Below, one piece after another: positions 47,323 to 56,174 of a stretch of DNA of 64,000 nucleotides; the stretch's first letter is position 1, and every line of letters starts with the position of its first letter. The notes under the pieces are model-generated. The model ran no database searches, had not been told where the DNA came from, and saw only the letters and a program-made list of their open reading frames with translations. Position numbers and translations under genes: made by a program. This stretch comes from Treponema sp. UBA4692 (lineage in GTDB: Bacteria; Spirochaetota; Spirochaetia; Treponematales; Treponemataceae), in NCBI GenBank assembly GCA_002404895.1, contig DHKO01000015.1, forward strand, positions 1 through 64,000, given 5' to 3'.

Positions 47323-50178
47323 ATGACTTCTGCCCAGAAAGTCGCATCTAGTCTCTTGGTTTCGGTTCTTGCTTTTTCGGTTTTTGCAGTTGCCGCTTTT
47401 TCAGGATTGTTCGATTTCGTTGAAATAAAATTTTATCAGCCTGCCGTAAAGCAATTAAAAGAACAGAAACTTGACGAGATAAAAGATGCGGAAAATGAAT
47501 ATTTGGAAAATCTCATGACGCGTTTTAACATTTTTGAAATGGAAAAAGATGTTAAGACTTATGCCGACTTGCGTCCTGATGATATTTCTGTCCAAAAACG
47601 TGAAAAACTTCGCTCGGCTTTAATGACCGAAACTGCGGCTTTGCTTGGAATTCGGCTTGTTGACGACAACGGAAGCAATGTTTATTTTTCAACTTTCGAT
47701 TCCGACAAGATAAAAAGCGCGAAAGGCACTGTTTCCTATAAAAATTACGATTCGCTGAACGAATTTCCTTTTGAGCTAGTGAAATCTTCCGACTGGATTT
47801 CAGAAAATGCGCCGTCCGACGACAAGGGCAGAGTGATAAAGGATACAAGGCTTAACCGTCTGATTTTTTCTTTTCCGTTTTATGACTCAAAAAATCTTTT
47901 CCGCGGAACTTTGCTTTTTTACTGCGACGCGAGCCATATTAACCGCTATCTTTTCAGCAGAAATTTAATCGACTTGAACGGATTTTGCGTTCTTGTTGCG
48001 GCGGAGAACGGCGACTCAAAATTCGATGCCGGTTTTGGCGGATACGTTTTTGGACTTCCGAACTTTGGAAGAAAATCTGCGGAACAGCAGATTCTTTCTG
48101 AATGGAAAGAAAATCCTGAAAAATCGTTCTGGAAAATGGCTTTCGAGAAAAATGAAAGCGCAGAAAATCTTTCAAATTCTGAAAAATTGAAAGAATCTCC
48201 GAAAATAAAAAATCTTGACGAAAAATTGTTGAAATTTGAAAAAACTTCTGAAAAAATTGATAATTCCGAAAAATTCTCGAATTTAAAAAATTCTGACGAA
48301 GAATCTGACCCGAAATCTTACTTTGTATTCTCTAAAAAACTCGGCCGAAGCGACGCGGGATTTGTCGCGGCAATTTACGATGAAAACGAGCTGAAATTCC
48401 CGAGATTTCTGCGGCTTCTCTTGCTTGTGAGCGCGTTTATAACTTTTTATCTCGTTGTTTTTTTGATTTTCAGCTTTAAGCACGACGACCTTGTTGTTGT
48501 AAAATCGAAAATCGCTTCCTTTAAAAAGCAGTTTGTCCGCCAGTATAAAAAAATGGCTGAAATTGAAAACGACAGCGACTTGGAGCTTCACAAAAAAAAT
48601 CTTGAGGAAAGCATAAAGAAAAGTCTCGGGCGGCTTGCCGTAAAATACGAGCCGGAATTTCAGAATCTTTTTGAAAAATGCTGGAACGAAATTCTCCTTG
48701 AAATCGAAAAACCGTATGCGATGATTCCGAAAGACAGCGTTGTTGTGAGCAAGAATGAGCTTCGCGAAATTTTGGAAGACATCGTGGGCAGCGGAAAATT
48801 CAAAGTGAACGCGGTTGAAACAGAACAGCCGTCTGCTCTTGCGATAGAATCTGTGCAGAAAACTGAAGAAAATGTTTCGTCTGAAAGCAAAATTGCGGAA
48901 AATGGCGGCTTGCAGGCGGAAAATTTTCCACTTGAAAGCCAAAATTCCGAAAAAGACGAAATCGAATCTCTTGAAGTTCCTGACGATGAGATTGAGTCTC
49001 TCGAACCTGCTGACGAAGAAATTGAGTCTCTCGAGCCGGCTGATGAGGATGAAAATCCTGCGGAGAACGAAGATTCTGATAATGTGGAAGAGCTTGAAAC
49101 CATTGACGAAGAAAATGACGGCGTGGAAGATTTAGAGCCTGTTGATGAAATTGAAGAATTGGAACCGCTCGACGATGAAGAAAAAAGCGATTCCGTGGAA
49201 GAATTGCAGCCTCTTGACGATGTAGAAGAGCTGGCTTCTCTCGAGGCTGAAGAAAAATCTGATGAGAAGCCAAAAACTTCGCTGGCTTCAACTGAAGAAA
49301 AAACAGGCGATTCTCCTATGTCTGGAGAAAATTTGGAAACAGCAGCAACTTCAATTAAGGAAAATCAGGCTTTGCCAAAAGAACCTTTTGATGAAAAATC
49401 GGATTTTGATGATGTTTACAAGGACGAGCCATTTCTTGAAAAAATCGATTTGGGCATGCCGGAAACGAAAGCTTCTTTTTCGGATTCAAAAACCGAAAAT
49501 GATATAATCGACAATTTCAGCACGGAAAATCTTGATTACGCTTTTCTCGATGAAGAGCCTGCGAAAACTTCAGAAAGTCCTAAAAATCCGAAAAATTTGC
49601 CGGACATTTTTGATTCTTCTGATGAGAAAAAATCGCCGGAAAATTCTGAAAGTTCTTCGTTGCCTGAAAACGAAAACGGTTCTGAAAAAAAAATTGCCTC
49701 AAATTCGCCTCGAAATCTTGAAATGCAAGCTGGAAATGATTCTTCTTCTGAAATTTTATCTGAAAATCCGGATGATTTTTCAAAAAACTATGAAGAAAAA
49801 AAATCAGACTCCGATAATATTATAGCGGCTGGGAAAGACGCTCGTCCTGAAAAAGAATTCGAGCAGGCTTCGGAAAGCAAAAAATTGCCGGAGCTTGAGA
49901 GCGGGCGTGCGGAGATAGCTGAAACAAAAAATCAAAACGATACAGAGGAGATTTCGGCTCTTGAGGAGCTTGAAAGTCCGGAGGAAACAATGCCATTTTC
50001 ATTCATTCAAATTGCGGCTAACGACACAAATCTTACAGAGCTTAGAGCAGAGGTTTCAGATACTATCGTTCAGAACAGCGACGGAACTTTCCGGATTGCA
50101 GACAAATCGGCTTATTATTCAAACAAAGGAATCGACTTGAATTTGAAAAAACTTGTTGATTCTGTCTTGAAAAATTAA
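47323..50178 (+). CDS. Large acidic two-span membrane protein with sensory-like periplasmic domain
   Basis: 951 residues: membrane segment (about 8-30), a periplasmic region (about 31-355) with a cache-like alternation (LLGIRLVDDNGSNVYFSTFDSDK, LIFSFPFYDSKNLFRGTLLFYCDASH), a second membrane segment (about 361-383), a basic helix, and a very long cytoplasmic region rich in Glu/Asp/Ser. Repeats such as IESLEPADE, VEELEPLD and LEELESPEE occur at about 545-640. The last 45 residues (LRAEVSDTIVQNSDGTFRIAD) form a small domain. No kinase, cyclase or receptor output motif was found. Start ATG at 47323. It may be cotranscribed with the prepilin peptidase that overlaps its stop. Confidence 0.8.
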   Translation: MTSAQKVASSLLVSVLAFSVFAVAAFSGLFDFVEIKFYQPAVKQLKEQKLDEIKDAENEYLENLMTRFNIFEMEKDVKTYADLRPDDISVQKREKLRSALMTETAALLGIRLVDDNGSNVYFSTFDSDKIKSAKGTVSYKNYDSLNEFPFELVKSSDWISENAPSDDKGRVIKDTRLNRLIFSFPFYDSKNLFRGTLLFYCDASHINRYLFSRNLIDLNGFCVLVAAENGDSKFDAGFGGYVFGLPNFGRKSAEQQILSEWKENPEKSFWKMAFEKNESAENLSNSEKLKESPKIKNLDEKLLKFEKTSEKIDNSEKFSNLKNSDEESDPKSYFVFSKKLGRSDAGFVAAIYDENELKFPRFLRLLLLVSAFITFYLVVFLIFSFKHDDLVVVKSKIASFKKQFVRQYKKMAEIENDSDLELHKKNLEESIKKSLGRLAVKYEPEFQNLFEKCWNEILLEIEKPYAMIPKDSVVVSKNELREILEDIVGSGKFKVNAVETEQPSALAIESVQKTEENVSSESKIAENGGLQAENFPLESQNSEKDEIESLEVPDDEIESLEPADEEIESLEPADEDENPAENEDSDNVEELETIDEENDGVEDLEPVDEIEELEPLDDEEKSDSVEELQPLDDVEELASLEAEEKSDEKPKTSLASTEEKTGDSPMSGENLETAATSIKENQALPKEPFDEKSDFDDVYKDEPFLEKIDLGMPETKASFSDSKTENDIIDNFSTENLDYAFLDEEPAKTSESPKNPKNLPDIFDSSDEKKSPENSESSSLPENENGSEKKIASNSPRNLEMQAGNDSSSEILSENPDDFSKNYEEKKSDSDNIIAAGKDARPEKEFEQASESKKLPELESGRAEIAETKNQNDTEEISALEELESPEETMPFSFIQIAANDTNLTELRAEVSDTIVQNSDGTFRIADKSAYYSNKGIDLNLKKLVDSVLKN

Positions 50179-50669
50179 TGTTTTCAAAGATTTTCCTGAT
50201 AGAAACTTTTATTTTTTTGATTTTCGCCATTCCACTGTCGATAATGGACGTGAAAAAGCTTCGGATTTCGCTTTTTTACACATTTCTAGGAATGGCGGCT
50301 TTTTTTGTATTTAGAATTTTTTATTTTTCATCGATAGATTCTTTTGCTTCATTTTTTTATCAGATGAAAATTTGCGCGGTTTCAGTTTTTTCTGCCGCGC
50401 TCGCGCTTTTTTTGACGCGGATTTTTTCCGGCGGCGGACTTGGAATCGGCGACATAATTTTTGGAATGTTTTCCGCGCTTTACAGCATTGTCTGGTGGAA
50501 AAATCTTGCAGCACTGTTTTTTGCGGCTTTGCTCGGCGTTATTTTTTATCTTTTGCTCGCAGTTTTTTATAAAATTCGGAAGAGCGAGATTCTTCATCCT
50601 GTTTTTGCGATTCCGTTTGTGCCTTTTATTTCTGCCGGAGCGATTTTGGCGAGAATCTTTTTTGGATAA
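50178..50669 (+). CDS. A24-type prepilin peptidase-like protein
   Basis: 163-residue membrane protein of the A24 aspartic peptidase family. First Asp in IPLSIMDVKKLRIS (D24), second in GGGLGIGDIIFG (GxGD, about D92), with six membrane segments. It lacks the cytosolic Cys-rich methylase domain of full PilD. No pilin or type II secretion genes are nearby. It starts on the last base of the preceding gene's stop. A terminator follows. Confidence 0.85.
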   Translation: MFSKIFLIETFIFLIFAIPLSIMDVKKLRISLFYTFLGMAAFFVFRIFYFSSIDSFASFFYQMKICAVSVFSAALALFLTRIFSGGGLGIGDIIFGMFSALYSIVWWKNLAALFFAALLGVIFYLLLAVFYKIRKSEILHPVFAIPFVPFISAGAILARIFFG

Positions 50670-50766
50670 TTTTTACGATTTTTGATTTTGTTTCGTTTTA
50701 AGGCAGTTTTTTTGAAACTTAAAATTTTAGCGGAAATTCTGTCAATTTTGGAAGAAAAAGAGATTG

Positions 50767-50820
50767 AAAGAGGAAAAGAAACCTTTTTGAAAAGGTGGTG
50801 TTTCCTCTTTTCTATTTTTT
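50767..50820 (+). terminator. Terminator after the prepilin peptidase gene
   Basis: AAAGAGGAAA..GAAACC pairs with GGTG..TTTCCTCTTT and is followed by TTTTTT. The -10 of the thioesterase gene lies just after. Confidence 0.75.
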
Positions 50821-50843
50821 GTGAAAAACGCTATCATTTAAGA

Positions 50844-51254
50844 ATGAAATATTATACAAAATTTAAAGTCAGAACATACGAATGTGATTCCTATGGCCAC
50901 GTGAACAACGCGAATTATCTTAACTATCTTGAATTTGGAAGAATGGATTATTTGCAGCAGGCTGGATTTGATTATCAGGGATGCGTGAAGGCGGGATTTT
51001 ATCTTTACGTTACGCACGTTGATATTTATTACAAGGCTTCCGCTTTTTTTGACGACGAGCTTACAATTGAGACAGAGCCGGTGAAAATCGGGGCTGTTTC
51101 CGGGCAGATTCATCAGATTATCAGAAAAAATGACGGAACGGTCTGCACTGAGGCTGATGTCACCTGGGCAAGCGTGAACAGTTCTTCCGGCCGGCCTGCA
51201 AGGCTTCCTGCGGAATTTATGGTTGCCGGTTTGAATCCTGAATACAACAAATAA
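50844..51254 (+). CDS. Acyl-CoA thioesterase (4HBT hotdog fold)
   Basis: 136-residue hotdog-fold thioesterase. The motif VRTYECDSYGHVNNANYLNYLEFGRMDYL (about 8-36) carries the catalytic Asp (D14) and HVNN. The next strand pairs hold TIETEPVKIGAVSGQIHQII. The substrate is unknown (YbgC or phenacyl-CoA type). Start ATG at 50844, 6 nt after TATCAT (50832-50837), again a leaderless pattern; the frame continues upstream through the terminator, so that part is not coding. Confidence 0.85.
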   Translation: MKYYTKFKVRTYECDSYGHVNNANYLNYLEFGRMDYLQQAGFDYQGCVKAGFYLYVTHVDIYYKASAFFDDELTIETEPVKIGAVSGQIHQIIRKNDGTVCTEADVTWASVNSSSGRPARLPAEFMVAGLNPEYNK

Positions 51255-51305
51255 AAAAAGCTGTTCATCTTGAAGCGTTTTTTGCCTCAATTTGAACAGC
51301 TTTTA
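51255..51305. terminator. Bidirectional terminator between convergent genes
   Basis: AAAAAGCTGTTCA pairs with TGAACAGCTTTT around a 24-nt loop, serving the thioesterase and the DUF5312-like gene. Confidence 0.8.
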
Positions 51306-51336
51306 ATTTTTGATTTTTTTCGATTTTCCAGAGTTT

Positions 51337-52872
51337 TTATCTTTTGCTGCCTACGAAATTCTGCATAAGGCTCACAATCAGATAGATTTTTTTGTAGACT
51401 TCAACGCCCAAATCCTTGATTGGATGCTCGGCGAAACGCTCAAGCTCTTTCCAGTTTATCAGCATTTCAGGATGCGGCTTTTGATAATCCTCAAGAAGCG
51501 ACTTTGTGCTTTTTGCGAATGAAATCAGATTTTTTGTCGTGTTGATTATGAATTCGCGCGCAAGATTGTTGCAGTCGCGGAGCGTTGTCCTGATGATGTT
51601 CGCGGCTTCTTTGTCTCTTTCCGCACGTGGAAGCAAAGTCTTGATTTTTGTTCCGAATTCGCCTTTTTCCTCGGAAAGCTTTTCATCAAACGCAGTGATT
51701 TTTTCTGAATATTCAAGAAGCAGATTGTATGCGTCGCTCATTTCTGTTGAAAGCTGGACTGTAGACCATTTTCCTCGGACAAGAACCAAATCGGCAAATT
51801 CGCGCACGTCTTTTTTGACATATTCAATCAAAAACGCTTTTAAGTAATTCAGCGGCCGAGCAAAAATGAATCCGTCAAAATTCCGTTTTGTAAGATGCTC
51901 GCTGCCTTCCTCTGTGTAATATTTTACACCGCGTACTGATGTTGTCGCAAAAATTTGCGTTACAAGGCTGTCGATTTTAGAGCTTTTCTGCTCGTTTTCC
52001 ATTTTTTGAATTGCGGTTGTGGATTCTCTTTTTACTTTTGTGATGTAAGCGTCAACAACCTGCTCGTTTTTCACTTCTGACTGAACCATATAGCCTGGAT
52101 CTTTTGTTGTGAGCTGGATTATCATTTCGATAACGCGCGCATTTCTGATTTGAACAAGCAGCTTTATGATTTTGTTCCACAGCTGAGGCTTTATCGGCTC
52201 AACGCCGCGCGCCGCTTTTAGAATGTTAAGCATATTTCCCCAGTTTTTTTCAAGCGGCATCGACCAGATTATTGAGAGAAAATCTTTCAAGTCGTCAGAA
52301 ATATATGACGCGTCAATAGCGTTGAATTTTGGAGTTCGGCTCGTGTCGTTTTCGCGCAAGGTCGAGTCGAATTTTCTGAGGATAAAATAATAGTCGAAAG
52401 TGCAGAAAGACTTGAACGACATCAGCATTGTGTAAGCCGCGTCGATTTCCTGAATTTTCTGCTGATCGAATTCGCTTTCAAAAGATTCAAGGTCAGCCTT
52501 TACTTTTTGCTTTAGCTGGCTGAATTCAACTGTGCGCGCTTTTGTCTGAATCGCTTCTTCCGACAAATCCTCAATAAGTTTTTTCTGATTTTCCGAGAGC
52601 GAGACATCGACAACTAAATCTTTGTAGTAATTCGGATTCGGCATATTGTTGAACATAACCTGCGAAGCCGAAACCGCCTTGTAAATATCGAAGAAAAATT
52701 TTCCGAAAGCAGGCAGAGCCTGATCAGACCCTGCCTTGTAAAATTTAAAATGCTGTTTTGAGAGTGATTTTGCAATCGCCTTTAACTGTTTCTTTTTTTC
52801 AGCTTCAGGATCATTTCCGCCAAGAATTGAAGATAGAATGCGTGAAAAAAAAGACTCTGATTTTTTTGCCAT
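51337..52872 (-). CDS. Large soluble hypothetical protein (DUF5312-like)
   Basis: 511 residues, no signal or membrane span, all-helical in appearance: MAKKSESFFSRILSSILGGND, long charged helices, a conserved-looking PNPNYYKDLVVDVSLSENQKKLIEDL block (about 80-105) and FDYYFILRKFDS (about 180). It resembles the spirochaete-restricted DUF5312; this is not certain. A single gene with its own AT-rich promoter region, convergent with the thioesterase. Function unknown. Confidence 0.7.
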   Translation of the reverse strand: MAKKSESFFSRILSSILGGNDPEAEKKKQLKAIAKSLSKQHFKFYKAGSDQALPAFGKFFFDIYKAVSASQVMFNNMPNPNYYKDLVVDVSLSENQKKLIEDLSEEAIQTKARTVEFSQLKQKVKADLESFESEFDQQKIQEIDAAYTMLMSFKSFCTFDYYFILRKFDSTLRENDTSRTPKFNAIDASYISDDLKDFLSIIWSMPLEKNWGNMLNILKAARGVEPIKPQLWNKIIKLLVQIRNARVIEMIIQLTTKDPGYMVQSEVKNEQVVDAYITKVKRESTTAIQKMENEQKSSKIDSLVTQIFATTSVRGVKYYTEEGSEHLTKRNFDGFIFARPLNYLKAFLIEYVKKDVREFADLVLVRGKWSTVQLSTEMSDAYNLLLEYSEKITAFDEKLSEEKGEFGTKIKTLLPRAERDKEAANIIRTTLRDCNNLAREFIINTTKNLISFAKSTKSLLEDYQKPHPEMLINWKELERFAEHPIKDLGVEVYKKIYLIVSLMQNFVGSKR

Positions 52873-52921
52873 AGTAAAAGCGATTATATAAAATTAAATG
52901 ATAAATTTAAATCGCTTAATT

Positions 52922-53197
52922 TTATGAATTCATTATGGCAGCGACTTTTTCCGCGACCGGCTGTCTTCCGACGCGGCAGCCGTTTGCAGGAGCTTTTCCA
53001 GAAGCGACCGCAGCTGCAAATCCGTCGCAGCCAGGAAATCCGCATGCTCCGCAGTTTGCGCCAGGAAGCACCGCGCGGATTTTTACGGTTTTCGGGTCAA
53101 CTTTTATCTCGAAAATCTTCTGGAAAATTCCGAGCAGAATTCCTAAGACAAAAGAGATGACAAATGAAAAAACAATTGTTGTTATCAAAATTTTCAT
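52922..53197 (-). CDS. rnfB: Short RnfB-like 4Fe-4S protein
   Basis: 91 residues: one membrane segment (about 5-25) and the RnfB N-terminal Fe-S domain GANCGACGFPGCDGFAAA..GCRVG (four Cys, CX2CX4CX16C). The usual C-terminal two or more ferredoxin domains of RnfB are missing. It is the last gene of the rnf cluster, after a 150-nt gap. Start ATG 53197 with GGAG upstream; a TTG 12 nt earlier is less likely. Confidence 0.8.
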   Translation of the reverse strand: MKILITTIVFSFVISFVLGILLGIFQKIFEIKVDPKTVKIRAVLPGANCGACGFPGCDGFAAAVASGKAPANGCRVGRQPVAEKVAAIMNS

Positions 53198-53347
53198 AAA
53201 AATCTCCAAAATGTGTAATTGCGTTTTGAATCTGCCAAAAGTCCGTCTTGCCGAATTTGTTTCATCATCTTTTCATCGTCTGATAAAAATAAATTCATAG
53301 CTGCCGGGCTTGCCGGCAAAATTCCGTCAATTTTTCGTTTTTTATAA

Positions 53348-53938
53348 CTAATTTATCAGATTTCCGAATCCCATGAACGCAAGGCTTAAAAGTCCTGCCG
53401 AAATAAACAGAATCGGAGTTCCTCGCATAAAAACTGGAGTCTGGAATGTCGTTTTCGCGAGCTTTTTTCGGACGCCGGACATCACCATCATCGAAAGGAC
53501 AAATCCGCAGGAAATTCCGAGCGCGTAAACGATTGACTGAATGTAGCCCAAATTTTCGCTGCAGGAATTCAATGAAGTTCCGAGAACCGCGCAGTTTGTT
53601 GTAATCAGCGCGAGATAAACGCCCATTGCGCTGTAAAGAGCAGGAGCGCACTTTTTCAGATAGAATTCAACGAGCTGGACAAGGCAGGCAATAACGAGAA
53701 TGAAAATCAGAGTCTGCAAGAATTCAAGTCCGTTCGGAACCATAACGTAGTTGTAAAGCGGCCAAGTTACAGCGACCGCAAGCACAATTACAAAAGATGT
53801 CGCGATTCCCATTCCCCACGCTTTCGAGCTGTCTTTTGTCATTCCGATAAAAGGACAAAGCGCGAGATACTGAGTCAAAATAACGTTGTCAACGAGCATC
53901 GATTTTAGAAAAATATTGATTAAGCTTAAATCTTTCAT
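53348..53938 (-). CDS. rnfA: Rnf electron transport complex subunit A
   Basis: 196-residue membrane protein with six segments, beginning MKDLSLINIFLKSMLVDNVILTQYLALCPFIG, the RnfA/NqrE form with the conserved Cys (CPFIG, about 28) and a second one in TTNCAVLGTSL (about 110). These bind an intramembrane 2Fe-2S cluster. It starts within the last codon of rnfE (4-nt overlap). Confidence 0.92.
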   Translation of the reverse strand: MKDLSLINIFLKSMLVDNVILTQYLALCPFIGMTKDSSKAWGMGIATSFVIVLAVAVTWPLYNYVMVPNGLEFLQTLIFILVIACLVQLVEFYLKKCAPALYSAMGVYLALITTNCAVLGTSLNSCSENLGYIQSIVYALGISCGFVLSMMVMSGVRKKLAKTTFQTPVFMRGTPILFISAGLLSLAFMGFGNLIN

Positions 53939-54588
53939 TTTGAACCGCCTTTTGCCGCGTTTTCCGCAGCAGCTTTTTTAGCAAGAGCTTCTTTTATCAT
54001 CTTCTTTCTTTTAATTGCCGCAGTAACCGCGATTAAAAGCCCGAAAATTATGAATCCGCCCGGCGCGCGAGAGAAAAACGCGATTGTGTATTCGTCTGGA
54101 ATTATCTTGATTCCGAAGAACGAGCCAGCTCCCAAAAATTCGCGCAGAAGAGAAATCACCACGAGAACCCAAGTGTAGCCGAAAGCCATTCCGAACGCGT
54201 CCAATACTGAATTCAAAGGAGAATTCTTTGACGCGAAAGCTTCGACCCGTCCCATTATGATGCAGTTCACAACAATCAATGGAAGAAAAACACCGAGCGA
54301 TTTTGAAAGTTCCGGCAGAAAAGCCTGGAGCAAAAGCTGGATAATCGTTGTGAAAGCCGCGATTATGATGATGAAGACAGGAAGGCGGATTGCATCCGGG
54401 ATAAATTTTCTGAAAATCGAAATGATAAGCTCACTCATCACGAGAACGAACATCATTCCGAATCCCATTCCAAGACCGTTAAAGACCGAAGTCGTAACAG
54501 CGAGCGATGAGCAAAGGCCGATGTTCAAAACCAAAAGAGGATTTTCCTTCATCAGGCCGTTTGTAAAAAACGAAAGTTTGTTTTCCAT
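53935..54588 (-). CDS. rnfE: Rnf electron transport complex subunit E
   Basis: 217-residue membrane protein, six segments; NPLLVLNIGLCSSLAVTTSV (about 16-36) and LIVVNCIIMGRVEAFAS (about 103-119) are the RnfE/NqrD signatures with the two cluster Cys. Lys/Ala-rich C-terminal tail. 11 nt after rnfG, with AAGGAGG as ribosome site. Confidence 0.92.
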   Translation of the reverse strand: MENKLSFFTNGLMKENPLLVLNIGLCSSLAVTTSVFNGLGMGFGMMFVLVMSELIISIFRKFIPDAIRLPVFIIIIAAFTTIIQLLLQAFLPELSKSLGVFLPLIVVNCIIMGRVEAFASKNSPLNSVLDAFGMAFGYTWVLVVISLLREFLGAGSFFGIKIIPDEYTIAFFSRAPGGFIIFGLLIAVTAAIKRKKMIKEALAKKAAAENAAKGGSK

Positions 54589-54599
54589 TGTTTTCCTCC

Positions 54600-55175
54600 T
54601 TAGTTTGTGATTTTTTTAGCGTAGGAAGCCGCGTTCTGCAAGATTTTTCCGACTGAAGTCGATGTGATTGTAGCTCCCGAAACCGCATCGTAAGTCTCGT
54701 TCAGAATGAAGTCGTCGCTTGCTTTTTTGCCCGCAAACTGCCCGTAGAAAGTTTTTCCTGACTTTACTTTTTCGTTCGGGTCTGCGGCTCTTTGACCGAA
54801 TCCCGGCGAGTCTGAAAGCTCAAGAAATTTCATTCCTGTTATCGTCTGGTCAGAATCATTTTTGAATCCGATTAAGATTTTTGCGTGGTCGTAAGTTTTT
54901 CCTTCGGCGACAACTGCAAATCCGAGCGTGTTTTTTGAGCTGTCCAAAGCCTTGTAGCACGAGACGATTCCTTCTGCTTTTGAATTGTCTGATACCGGCT
55001 CGAATTCAGAAGCGTCTGCGAAAACTTCCGCAAGGCTTGTTTTTAGTTCCGCCATCTGCCGTTTTTCAATTACCGGCTTTGTCAGATTGTTTGTGAGCGC
55101 AAGGAGAATGCAGGCCGCCACAGCGTATGCCGACAGCGTGAATCCGAGCTTTATCATGTGTTTTATATCGTTCAT
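54600..55175 (-). CDS. rnfG: Rnf electron transport complex subunit G
   Basis: 191 residues: one N-terminal membrane segment (about 12-30) and an FMN-binding domain. The flavinylation motif SGAT is in YDAVSGATITSTSVG (about 162-176), where the Thr carries covalent FMN. GFVVA and SPGFGQRAADP (about 120) are also typical. 4-nt overlap with rnfD. Confidence 0.92.
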   Translation of the reverse strand: MNDIKHMIKLGFTLSAYAVAACILLALTNNLTKPVIEKRQMAELKTSLAEVFADASEFEPVSDNSKAEGIVSCYKALDSSKNTLGFAVVAEGKTYDHAKILIGFKNDSDQTITGMKFLELSDSPGFGQRAADPNEKVKSGKTFYGQFAGKKASDDFILNETYDAVSGATITSTSVGKILQNAASYAKKITN

Positions 55176-56047
55176 TTTGCTCCTCCCGCGTTTGCCGCTG
55201 GAACTTTCGCCTTTTTCTTTTGATTAAAATAAGGCGCGACCGCATTCATAATCAAAATTGCGAACATCGCTCCGTCCTGAGTTTTTCCCGGAATCATAAT
55301 TATGAAAGTCAGAATCGCGGTGAAAGCTCCGTAAAGAATTTTCCCTAATGCAGAATCCGGAAGAATTGTCGGGTCTGTTATGATGAAAACCGCCATGAAG
55401 AGAACCGCTCCGCTTGCCATAAATCCTGCGGCTGACGGCAAAATTTCTTCTCCTGAAATCAGGCTGTAAAGAATGCAGGCCGCAAGCAGAACCGCCGCGT
55501 AGGAAGCCGCACTCGCCGCACTTTCAGGCGAAATCGCTTTCATAACAACGAGATACAGAAAAGCTGCCGCGATTAAAGCCATTGCCCAAACCGCCTGTTT
55601 TTCGTCTCCGCATGGAAAAAGCCACTTGCTTTCTGAAAACGCAGATTTAAAGCTTACAAAAAGGAACGCGCGTCCGATTAAGGCAGGCGAGAAAACGTAG
55701 CTTCCATTTCCGCCGAAAAAAAGCTTCGCCGCCACAATTGCGACAAGCGCGCCGAGAATAACTTGCCAAAGCTGAATTTGCTCAGGCAAAAGAAGCGCAA
55801 GCTCCAGTCCGCAGATTACGGCTGTCAAGTCGTGAGCCAGAAGTTTCTGCTTCAAAAGCTTTTGTCCGAGAGTTTCAAAGATAAAGCACCATGCAACGCT
55901 TACTGCAAAAACAAGAATTGAATGGAGCGGCGACGATGATACCGCAGCTGAAAAGACGCAAAGCGGAATCAAAGCGATTAAAATCGGAAGATTTTTAACC
56001 GTGAGATTTTCCGCGGCCGTATTTTTTGAATTGAGTGTTTCTGTCAA
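55172..56047 (-). CDS. rnfD: Rnf electron transport complex subunit D
   Basis: 291-residue membrane protein with nine to ten segments. The conserved regions GLELALLLPEQIQLWQVILGALVAIVAAKLFFGGNGSYVFSPALIGRAFL (about 85-132) and IITDPTILPDSALGKILYGAF (about 224-244) identify RnfD/NqrB. The usual SGAT-type flavin site is not obvious. First gene of the cluster; no rnfC precedes it. Confidence 0.88.
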   Translation of the reverse strand: MTETLNSKNTAAENLTVKNLPILIALIPLCVFSAAVSSSPLHSILVFAVSVAWCFIFETLGQKLLKQKLLAHDLTAVICGLELALLLPEQIQLWQVILGALVAIVAAKLFFGGNGSYVFSPALIGRAFLFVSFKSAFSESKWLFPCGDEKQAVWAMALIAAAFLYLVVMKAISPESAASAASYAAVLLAACILYSLISGEEILPSAAGFMASGAVLFMAVFIITDPTILPDSALGKILYGAFTAILTFIIMIPGKTQDGAMFAILIMNAVAPYFNQKKKAKVPAANAGGAK

Positions 56048-56174
56048 AATTTCCCCCTATTTAAGTGTTTTCGGTTTAATTTTATCCTCAGATGACAAAT
56101 AATGCAATTTTTGATAATTTGGAAGAAAGTTTTCAGTTATAAAATTTGGGAATTAAAAAAATCGGGAGGATTTT

